Origin: Streptomyces sp. STR69 | GTDB lineage: Bacteria > Actinomycetota > Actinomycetes > Streptomycetales > Streptomycetaceae | DNA: 64,000 nt | Direction of reading: 5' to 3' | Assembly: GCF_024519455.1 (NCBI RefSeq) | Contig: NZ_JALJRY010000001.1 | Location: 136,972-200,971 of the forward strand | Shown here: piece after piece, positions 40,894-48,699 of the stretch | How the letters are laid out: each line of letters opens with the position of its first letter | Numbering within the stretch: the first letter of the stretch is position 1 | Made by a program: the position numbers and the translations under genes | Notes under the pieces: generated by a model | The model's database searches: none | What the model saw: the letters and a program-made list of their open reading frames with translations, nothing else | What the model was told of the DNA's origin: nothing

Positions 40894-43800
40894 CTACTCC
40901 CCTTGCGCGCCCGGTGATTCCACCTGCGCGCCCGGCTCCTCCAGCAGCAGTCGCTCCAGTGCGGCCCGGTCCGGGAGGCCCTCCGGCCGGACGACCTCGC
41001 CGCCGCGCACGTACAGGAACGCTGCCGTGACCGCTTCCAGCGGCACGCCCTGCCGCTCGGCCCAGGCGAGCCGGTAGATCGCGAGCTGGAGCGGGTCGGC
41101 AGTGCGGGTGCTGCTGGTCTTCCAGTCGAGGATCTCGTAGGTCGCCCCGTCGCCGTCGCCCTGCTTGTAGACGGCGTCGATACGGCCCCGTACGACGCGG
41201 CCTGCGATCGCGAGCTGGAAGGGGGCCTCGACGCGGTAGGGCGTGCGCCGGGCGTACTCGGTGCGTTCGAAGGCGTCCTTGAGTGCTTCCAGATCTCGTT
41301 CGTCGGCGATCTCGGCTTCGCTGCCGGGCAGTTCCTCCGGCTCCAGCATGGGCAGGGTCAGCTCTTCGAAGCGTGATTCCACCCAGGCGTGGAAGCGGGT
41401 GCCTCGACGTGCGGCGGGTTGCGGAGGGCGCGGCATGGGGCGCGCGAGTTCCTGCGCGAGCCCGTCCGGGTCGGCGGCCAGGTGCAGCAGCTGGGTGGCG
41501 GTCAGGGAGGCCGGCAGGGGAACGTCGGTGACGCCTCGGCGGGCACGCAGAAGCTCCCCAGTGAGCGCGTCGAGGTCGCGGTCCCAGGAGGCGATGGCTC
41601 GGGCTTCCTCGGGGGTGAGGCGGGTGCCGGGTGGTTCCGTGGGGTGCGGGCGGGCGTCCCCCGGCGCGCTGGGGTGTTCGGCGGGGTCCGGGGCCGTCGC
41701 CTGGTGCGGGACGGTCGGGCGGTCCGTGGTCCAGGCGTCCCAGTCGGCGGGGTCGTCCTCCAGGAGGCCGCCTTCGGCGTCGAGGGGAGTTTCCTCGTAG
41801 AGGGGCTCGTCGTAGGGCGGCTCGTCGTCCTCCGGTGGCGGGGGCCAGTCCGGGTCGTCGTGCGCGTTCGGGTCGTGAGTGGCCGCGGGGTGGCTCTCGT
41901 CGTGCGAGGCGAGGCGCTCCAGGTGGTCCATGACCAGCTTGGCGGCCTTGTGACGGTGGGCCATCGCCCTGTCGTCCAACGGCAGTGGCCAGGCCTGGTC
42001 GACGGTGGCGGTCCGCAGGGCGGGGTTCTCCTCACCCTCTTCGGGTTCGTCCGCCCAGGCCTCGATCTCGCCGTATCCGGCCGCGGAGTGGTCGTAGAGG
42101 GCCTGGAGGAAGTCGGACGGTCCTCGGCGTTTCTTCTGGGTGGGGCCCCACCAGTGGCCGGAGCCGAGCAGCAGGGAGCGGGGGCGGGTGAAGGTGACGT
42201 AGCCGAGGCGGAGTTCTTCGGTGTGCTGGTGGTCCTTCATGGCCTCGTGGAAGGCCTTCATGCCCTTGGAGTCCCAGGAGACGACGTCGGGCAGGGTGGC
42301 GGTGTCGCCGCGCAGCGCGTGCGGGAGGACCTTGCCCTGGGCGGTCCACTTCTCGCGGCCCTGGCTGCTGGGGAAGGTCCCGGTGACCAGGCCGGGGACG
42401 GCTACGACGTCCCACTCCAGGCCCTTCGACTTGTGCGCGGTGAGGACCTTGACGGTGTTCTCGCCGCCGGGCAGGGCGTTGTCGAGGCCCTTCTCGTACT
42501 GGGCGGCGGTGCGCAGGAAGCCGAGGAAGGCGAGCAGGGTCGCCTCGCCGTCGCCCGCGGCGAAGGAGGCCGCGACGTCCAGGAAGTTCGACAGGGTCTC
42601 GCGGCGGCGGGCGGCCAACGCGTGCGGGGACGCCGCGAGTTCGACCTCCAGGCCGGTGACGGCCAGGACGCGGTGCAGGACGTCCATCAGAGGGTCGGAC
42701 AGGGAGCGGCGCAGGTCGCGCAGTTCGGTGGCCAGGCGGGCGAAGCGCACGCGCGCGTCCGGTGAGAAGGGCAGCCCGTCGTCGTCCCCGGCGCCGTCGG
42801 AGCCGTAGAGGGGTGTCTCCAGGAAGGTGTCGAGGGCGTCGGCGAGCGATATCACCTCGGAGGGGTCGACCCCCTCGACGGCCTCGGCGAGCCTGCGGTC
42901 GGGGTCGTCGTCGGCCCCCACGCGCGCGTGGGCCACGAGGAGTCGGGCGCGTCGGCCCAGGAGGGCGAGGTCGCGGGGGCCGATGCGCCAGCGCGGGCCG
43001 GTCAGCAGCCGGACCAGGGAGGCGTTGGCGCCGGGGTCCTGGAGGACTTCGCAGACGGCGACGAGGTCGGCGACCTCGGGCAGGTGCAGCAGCCCGGAGA
43101 GACCGACGACCTCGACCGGGATGTCACGGGCCACCAGGGCGCCCTGGATCTCGGCGAAGTCGGTGGCCGTGCGGCACAGGACGGCGATCTCGCCGGGTGC
43201 CCTCCCGGTCCGTACGAGGTGGGCGATCGAGTCGGCCAGCCAGTCGATCTCCTGGGCGTGGGTGGGCAGCAGCGCGCAACGCACCATGCCGTCGCGCTCG
43301 GCGCCGGGGGCCGGGCGGAGGGCCTCCACGCCCGCGTGCATGGCGCGCAGGGGTTCCGCGAGGCCGTTGGCTAGGTCGAGGAGACGGCCGCCGCTGCGGC
43401 GGTTCTCGCTGAGCGCCTGGCGGGCGGCGAGGCGGCCGTCGGCGTGCGCGAAGTGCTCGGGGAAGTCGTCGAGGTTGGCGACGGACGCGCCGCGCCAGCC
43501 GTAGATCGCCTGGCAGGGGTCGCCGACGGCGGTCACCGGATGGCCCGTGCCGGAGCCGAACAGGCCTGCCAGGAGGATGCGTTGGGCGACCGAGGTGTCC
43601 TGGTACTCGTCCAGCAGCACCACTCGGAACTCGTCGCGCAGGATCTCGCCGACCTCGGGGCGGGTGCGTGCCAGGGTCGCGGACAGGGCGATCTGGTCGC
43701 CGAAGTCGAGCAGGTCGCGCTCGCGCTTGGCGATCCGGTAGCGGCCCACCAGTTCGGTGAGTTCACGGCGGGCGGCGGCTGCTTCGGGGACCTTGCGCAG

Positions 43801-44421
43801 CTCGGGGTTGCTGAGTCTGACGCTCTCCAGGGCGCGCAGCAGCTCGGCGTCGTACGCGCGCAACTCCTCGGGCCGTACGAGGTGTTCGGCGAGCTCGGCG
43901 TCGAGGGTGAGGAGGTCGCTGACGAGGTCCGGGAAGGAGCGGGTGAGCGCCGGGTAGGGGCCGGGGGCTTCGCGCAGTACGCGCGCGGCGAGCTGGAAGC
44001 GGGTGGCGTCGGCGAGCAGGCGGGCCGTCGGTTCGAGGCCGATGCGCAGACCGTGGTCGGTCAGGAGGCGACCCGCGAAGGCGTGGTACGTCGAGATCAC
44101 CGGCTCGCCCGGAGGGTTGTCCGGGTCGATGACGTCGGGGTCGGTGACGCCCGCCTTGATGAGCGCCTTGCGGACGCGCTCGGCGAGTTCGCCGGCGGCC
44201 TTGTTGGTGAAGGTCAGGCCGAGGACCTGTTCGGGGGCGACCTGGCCGGTGCCGACCAGCCACACCACGCGGGCCGCCATCACCGTCGTCTTGCCCGACC
44301 CGGCTCCGGCCACGATCACCTGCGGGGCGGGCGGCGCGATGATGCAGGCCGTCTGCTCCGGGGTGAAGGGGATGCCGAGGAGCTCCTTGAGCTGATCGGG
44401 ATCGGTGATACGGGCGGGCAT
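40894..44421 (-). CDS. adnB: AdnB: DNA helicase-nuclease subunit (UvrD-like + RecB-type nuclease)
   Basis: A 1175-aa subunit of the actinobacterial AdnAB end-resection motor. Walker A GAGSGKTT at about residues 39-46, then LDEYQDTSVAQRILL, AVGDPCQAIYGWRGAS and the late VKVLTAHKSKGLEWDVVAV and VTFTRPRSLLLGSG helicase motifs. The C-terminal nuclease carries GRIDAVYK and ILDWKTSS. It follows adnA in transcription order (100-nt gap), matching mycobacterial Rv3202c-Rv3201c. Known: AdnAB is the main double-strand break resection machine in these bacteria. A long acidic, Pro-rich stretch (about residues 790-920) between motor and nuclease is unusual. No good ribosome site is seen; ATG at 44421 or GTG at 44445 are both possible. 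Confidence 0.93.
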   Translation of the reverse strand: MPARITDPDQLKELLGIPFTPEQTACIIAPPAPQVIVAGAGSGKTTVMAARVVWLVGTGQVAPEQVLGLTFTNKAAGELAERVRKALIKAGVTDPDVIDPDNPPGEPVISTYHAFAGRLLTDHGLRIGLEPTARLLADATRFQLAARVLREAPGPYPALTRSFPDLVSDLLTLDAELAEHLVRPEELRAYDAELLRALESVRLSNPELRKVPEAAAARRELTELVGRYRIAKRERDLLDFGDQIALSATLARTRPEVGEILRDEFRVVLLDEYQDTSVAQRILLAGLFGSGTGHPVTAVGDPCQAIYGWRGASVANLDDFPEHFAHADGRLAARQALSENRRSGGRLLDLANGLAEPLRAMHAGVEALRPAPGAERDGMVRCALLPTHAQEIDWLADSIAHLVRTGRAPGEIAVLCRTATDFAEIQGALVARDIPVEVVGLSGLLHLPEVADLVAVCEVLQDPGANASLVRLLTGPRWRIGPRDLALLGRRARLLVAHARVGADDDPDRRLAEAVEGVDPSEVISLADALDTFLETPLYGSDGAGDDDGLPFSPDARVRFARLATELRDLRRSLSDPLMDVLHRVLAVTGLEVELAASPHALAARRRETLSNFLDVAASFAAGDGEATLLAFLGFLRTAAQYEKGLDNALPGGENTVKVLTAHKSKGLEWDVVAVPGLVTGTFPSSQGREKWTAQGKVLPHALRGDTATLPDVVSWDSKGMKAFHEAMKDHQHTEELRLGYVTFTRPRSLLLGSGHWWGPTQKKRRGPSDFLQALYDHSAAGYGEIEAWADEPEEGEENPALRTATVDQAWPLPLDDRAMAHRHKAAKLVMDHLERLASHDESHPAATHDPNAHDDPDWPPPPEDDEPPYDEPLYEETPLDAEGGLLEDDPADWDAWTTDRPTVPHQATAPDPAEHPSAPGDARPHPTEPPGTRLTPEEARAIASWDRDLDALTGELLRARRGVTDVPLPASLTATQLLHLAADPDGLAQELARPMPRPPQPAARRGTRFHAWVESRFEELTLPMLEPEELPGSEAEIADERDLEALKDAFERTEYARRTPYRVEAPFQLAIAGRVVRGRIDAVYKQGDGDGATYEILDWKTSSTRTADPLQLAIYRLAWAERQGVPLEAVTAAFLYVRGGEVVRPEGLPDRAALERLLLEEPGAQVESPGAQGE

Positions 44422-44521
44422 GTCGGAGAGGCTAGCGGCGGCCACTGACAGTCGAGGACCAATCGCCCTCAGGGGAAGAAGAAGCGCAGGTCAGCACAGG
44501 TGGTGCGATGTGTCACGCGCG

Positions 44522-47500
44522 CTACTCGACCACATGCCGTCCCTCGGGCCGCGCGCTGCACGAGGCCCGGAACGCGCAGTGCGCGCAGTGCTGGCCGGCC
44601 TTCGGCGAGAACCGTTCGTCGAGGACCTTGCCCGCGGCCGTGGCCAGCAGTTCACCGGCCCACTCCCCCTCCAGGGGCTCCTGGGCCTGCACCTTGGGCA
44701 GGGTTTCGCCGCCGTCCCGTACGGCGGCGCCCTGGCGCAGTTGGACGAGTTCGGCGCCGCCCGGTTCGGGGCGCACCCCGTCGAAGGCCTCGTCCACGGC
44801 GCCTTCCTGGACTGCGAGTTGGTAGACGGCGAGCTGGGGGTGGCGCTCCACCTCGCGGGCGGTCGGCGTCTGCTTGCCGGTCTTGAAGTCGACGACGTAG
44901 GCGCGCCCTTCGTGGTCCGTCTCGACGCGGTCCATGGAGCCGCGGATGCGCACCTCGTAGTCGCCCGCTTCGAGGGTGACGTCGAAGTCGTGCTCGCTGG
45001 CGACCGGTGTGCGGCCGGCGCGGAGGCTGTTGGAGTCGACGTGCCACTTCAGGAAGCGTTCGAGCGCCACGCGCGCGTTGTCCTTCTCCTGCGCCGACTT
45101 CCAGGGCGCGTCGAAGGCGAGCGCGTTCCACACGGTGTCGAGGCGTTCCATGAGGACGGCCAGGTCGGCGGGGGTGCGGCCGGAGGCGACCTCGTCGGCG
45201 AGGACGTGCACCACGTTCCCGAAGCCCTGGGCGGCGGTCGCGGGGGCGTCGGCCTTCACCTCGCGGCCCAGGAACCATTGCAGGGCGCAGGTGTTGGCGA
45301 GCTGGTCGAGGGCGCTTCCGGAGAGCACGACGGGCTGGTCGCGGTCGCGCAGCGGCACCTTGCTCTCGGTCGGCTCGAACATGCCCCACCAGCGGTACGG
45401 GTGCGCGGACGGCACCAGCGGGCGGCCGTCCTCGTCGGCGAGCGCGGCCAGCCGGGCCAGCCTCCGCGCGGCGGCTTCCCTGAGGGTGTCGGACACGCGC
45501 GGGTCGACGGTCGTGGCGCGCAGTTCGGCGACCAGTGCGGCGACGGACAGCGGGCGGCGGGGACGCCCTGTGACGTCCTTGGGCTCGACGCCGAGTTCGG
45601 TGAGGAAGCGGGACGGCTGGTCGCCGTCGTCCGCGGGTGCCTTCACGGCGGTGACGACGAGGCGTTCACGGGCGCGCGTGGCGGCGACGTAGAACAGGCG
45701 GCGTTCCTCGGCGAGCAGGGCTCCCGGGGTGAGTGGTTCGGCGAGTCCGTCGCGGCCGATGCGGTCCGCCTCCAGGAGCGAGCCGCGTCGGCGCAGGTCC
45801 GGCCACAGGCCCTCCTGGACACCGGCCACGACGACCACGCGCCACTCCAGGCCCTTGGAGCGGTGCGCGGTCATCAGGCGTACGGCGTGGGGTCGCACGG
45901 CACGCCGGGTGAGGGTGTCGGCGGCGATGTCCTCGGCGTCGATCTCCTCCAGGAAGTTGAGGGCGCCCCGGCCCCCGGTGCGCTCCTCCGCGCGGGCCGC
46001 GGTCGCGAACAGCGCGCAGACGGCGTCCAGGTCCCGGTCCGCGTTGCGCCCGGCCGCGCCGCCGCGCAGGGTGGCCCGTTCCAGGCGCCCGGGCCAGGGG
46101 GTGCCCTGCCAGAGGTCCCACAGCGCTTCCTCGGCCGTACCGCCGCCCGCCAGGCGCTCGCGCGCCTTGCGCAGCAGCGCGCCCAGGCGCTGGGCGCCAC
46201 GCGCGTACGTGGGGTCGTGCGCGACCAGCCGCTCCGGCTCGGCGAGCGCCCGCGTGAGCAGTTCGTCGGAGGGCGGTGGCACGGGGTTGCCACCGGCCCG
46301 TTCCTCCTCGCGCAGCGCCCGGCCCAGGCGGCGCAGATCGGCGGCGTCCATGGCGGCAAGGGGCGAGGCGAGCAGGGTGAGGGCGGTCTCGGTGTCGAGC
46401 CAGGAGGGAGCAGGGGCGAGCTCCTCTGCGGGATCATCCCCTACGACCCCTGCGTCGTCCTCCGTGTGCCCCGAGGCCTCGGCCGTGGCCACCGCCCGCA
46501 GCGCCGTCAGCAGCGGCGCCACCGCCGGCTCGTGGCGCAGGGGCAGGTCGTCGCCGTCGATGTCCAGGGGGACGCCGGCCGCGGTGAGGGCGCGGCGGAC
46601 CGTGGGGATCGTCCGGGAGCCGGCGCGCACCAGGACGGCCATGTCGTTCCAGGGGACGCCGTCCTCCAGGTGTGCCCTGCGGAGGATGTCGGCGATGTTG
46701 TCCAGTTCCGTGCCGGGCGTCGGGTACGTGTACACCTCGACGCGCCCGCCGTCGCGCACCGGGGACAGCTCGCGGTGGGCGCGCACCTTCTGGGCCGGGA
46801 GCCTGGTCAGGGGCATGCGCTGGGTCAGTAGGCGGGTGGCGGTCAGCAGGCCGGCGCCGGAGCGGCGGGAGGTCCGGAGCACCTCTACGGGGGCGGCGCT
46901 GCCGTCCGCGCGCGGGAAGGCGCTCGGGAAGTCCAGGATGCCGTTCACGTCGGCGCCCCGGAACGTGTAGATCGACTGGTCGGGGTCACCGAAGGCGACG
47001 AGGGTGCGGCCGCCGCCGGCGAGGGCGTGCAGCAGTCGTACCTGGGCCGGATCGGTGTCCTGGTACTCGTCCACGAACACGGCGTCGTACTGGGCGGCGA
47101 GCCGTTCGGCGACCTCGGGGCGGTGGGCGAGGAGCACCGCGCGGTGGACCAGTTCCGCGTAGTCGAGCACTCCTTGGAGGTCGAGTACGTCGAGGTACTC
47201 GGCGAGGAAGGCGGCGGCTGCCCGCCAGTCGGGGCGGCCGATGCGGCGGGCGAAGGCGTCCAGGGCCGCGGGGTCCAGGCCCAGTTCGCGGCTGCGGGCG
47301 AGGACCGCGCGGACCTCGTCGGCGAAGCCGCGGGTGGTCAGGCAGGCCCGCAGTTCGTCCGGCCAGCGCACATGGGCGAGGCCGAGCCGCTCCAGGTCGG
47401 GCTGGCCCGCGAGCAGTTCACGTACGGCGACGTCCTGTTCGGGGCCGGACAGCAGCCGTAGCGGCTCGACGAACAGTTCGCTGTCCTGGTGGGCGCGGAC

Positions 47501-47869
47501 CAGGGCGTAGCAGAACGAGTGGAAGGTGGTGGCCCGGGGCGCGCGGGCGGCGCCGATGCTCAGTGCCATGCGGTCGCGCAGCTCGACGGCGGCCTTGCGG
47601 CTGAACGTCAGCACGAGGATCCGCGCGGGGTCACCACCCCGGGCGATCCGTGCCGCGACGGACTCCACGAGTGTGGTGGTCTTGCCGGTGCCGGGACCTG
47701 CGAGGACGAGCAGCGGGCCGGCCCGGTGGTCAACCACGGAGCGCTGTGGCGCGTCCAGGTGAGGGGGAGTCGGCCGGGTCGGCGGGGTACGCACCAGTCG
47801 GTAAGCGCCACGGTTCCCCTGTCGCACCTGGGGGTGCGACAGGCGCCTGGTGGAGAAAGAGGAGCTCAC
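44522..47869 (-). CDS. adnA: AdnA: DNA helicase-nuclease subunit with Fe-S nuclease domain
   Basis: Up to 1115 aa. Walker A GPGTGKTTTLVES; VDEYQDTDPAQVRLLH; FGDPDQSIYTFRGADV; VRLMTAHRSKGLEWRVVVV; YVAATRARERLVV. The C-terminal nuclease has GSMDRVE and YVVDFKTGKQ, and four cysteines (TCALQWF plus CAHCAFRASC) form the AddB-type iron-sulfur staple. Start uncertain: GTG at 47869 or GTG at 47794 (MRTPPTRPTPP). An 11-bp hairpin (47818-47843) lies between the two, which favours the shorter form with the hairpin in the leader. Upstream of adnB; both are needed for dimeric motor function. Confidence 0.92.
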   Translation of the reverse strand: MSSSFSTRRLSHPQVRQGNRGAYRLVRTPPTRPTPPHLDAPQRSVVDHRAGPLLVLAGPGTGKTTTLVESVAARIARGGDPARILVLTFSRKAAVELRDRMALSIGAARAPRATTFHSFCYALVRAHQDSELFVEPLRLLSGPEQDVAVRELLAGQPDLERLGLAHVRWPDELRACLTTRGFADEVRAVLARSRELGLDPAALDAFARRIGRPDWRAAAAFLAEYLDVLDLQGVLDYAELVHRAVLLAHRPEVAERLAAQYDAVFVDEYQDTDPAQVRLLHALAGGGRTLVAFGDPDQSIYTFRGADVNGILDFPSAFPRADGSAAPVEVLRTSRRSGAGLLTATRLLTQRMPLTRLPAQKVRAHRELSPVRDGGRVEVYTYPTPGTELDNIADILRRAHLEDGVPWNDMAVLVRAGSRTIPTVRRALTAAGVPLDIDGDDLPLRHEPAVAPLLTALRAVATAEASGHTEDDAGVVGDDPAEELAPAPSWLDTETALTLLASPLAAMDAADLRRLGRALREEERAGGNPVPPPSDELLTRALAEPERLVAHDPTYARGAQRLGALLRKARERLAGGGTAEEALWDLWQGTPWPGRLERATLRGGAAGRNADRDLDAVCALFATAARAEERTGGRGALNFLEEIDAEDIAADTLTRRAVRPHAVRLMTAHRSKGLEWRVVVVAGVQEGLWPDLRRRGSLLEADRIGRDGLAEPLTPGALLAEERRLFYVAATRARERLVVTAVKAPADDGDQPSRFLTELGVEPKDVTGRPRRPLSVAALVAELRATTVDPRVSDTLREAAARRLARLAALADEDGRPLVPSAHPYRWWGMFEPTESKVPLRDRDQPVVLSGSALDQLANTCALQWFLGREVKADAPATAAQGFGNVVHVLADEVASGRTPADLAVLMERLDTVWNALAFDAPWKSAQEKDNARVALERFLKWHVDSNSLRAGRTPVASEHDFDVTLEAGDYEVRIRGSMDRVETDHEGRAYVVDFKTGKQTPTAREVERHPQLAVYQLAVQEGAVDEAFDGVRPEPGGAELVQLRQGAAVRDGGETLPKVQAQEPLEGEWAGELLATAAGKVLDERFSPKAGQHCAHCAFRASCSARPEGRHVVE

Positions 47870-48126
47870 GTGGTTCGCCGGTCCTGGTGGGTGTACTGGT
47901 TGGCAGGCTGCCGCGCGTCGAGGTCGGTGGCAGCGGGGTGAGGGGGACGCGTGCAGCCGACGCTACGCCGACGGGTCGTACGGGAGCAGGACTTCCGCCT
48001 CTTCCCGCGGGGCTCTCACGACCCGTGTGTCCCTCGCCCCTCGAACGTACGGCATGCCACGGACGTGCCCCGTTTCCCCCGTACGGATCACAGGCCGCAC
48101 CCGGGCGGGTCCGATGGCGGAAGCTG
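47870..48126. other. Intergenic region between adnA and the alkyltransferase-like gene
   Basis: 257 nt with no supported gene on either strand. The leader of adnA must lie here. I see no clear promoter pair. Confidence 0.4.
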
Positions 48127-48513
48127 TCAGGTGTGACCGTCCGCGCGTTCGCCGCCGTCCCATCGCGCCCGTTTCATGTCGACGCGCGGCAGGTGGCCCT
48201 CGGTGGCCCTGCTCGCCTCCTTCAGAGGGGTGCCCTCCTCGCGGTAGCGGGCGAGGGCCTCCAGTTCGTGGCCGGGGAGCAGCACGCCGTCCGCGCGGAC
48301 GACCCGCCACCACTCGACGGCTCCTCCGTAGAGGGCCATCACCCGGCCGACCTGGCGCGGTCCGCCCTCCTCCAGCCATTCGGCGACGTCGCCGTACGTC
48401 ATGACGCGCCCGGGCGGAATGCGTTCGGCCACGTCGAGGACCCGCTCCGCGTATTCGGGGAGCGCGTCCGCGTGCTCCGGGCCGGTGTCGTCCGGAAGGC
48501 TCTGCTCGCTCAT
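48127..48513 (-). CDS. Alkyltransferase-like (ATL) protein, MGMT family
   Basis: A 128-aa MGMT-fold protein. The active-site PCHR of O6-alkylguanine alkyltransferases is replaced by EWWR (residues 67-70), with Trp in place of the alkyl-accepting Cys, as in ATL proteins. The arginine finger motif is QVGRVMAL and the DNA-binding helix TYGDVAEWLEEGGPRQVG is intact. Known: ATLs bind O6-alkylguanine without repairing it and pass the lesion to nucleotide excision repair. The ATG at 48513 is followed by an acidic ~20-residue lead-in. It is divergent from the LPG-type gene by 186 nt; M. tuberculosis Rv3204 sits at the same place. Confidence 0.92.
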   Translation of the reverse strand: MSEQSLPDDTGPEHADALPEYAERVLDVAERIPPGRVMTYGDVAEWLEEGGPRQVGRVMALYGGAVEWWRVVRADGVLLPGHELEALARYREEGTPLKEASRATEGHLPRVDMKRARWDGGERADGHT

Positions 48514-48699
48514 CCGCCCCATCCTGCCGCACGGCACCGACAATGCGACGCGCTGGCGACTGTGCGTATCCCTCGCCCCGGAGCGGCGCGTGGGGCAGAC
48601 TGTGCGCCCCCGCATTTGCACCCTGATGCCCCCGTGTGTCGGTGGGGCATGCCACCATCGTGCGGGCGGTGACTGGTGATACGAGATCAAGAAGAGACG

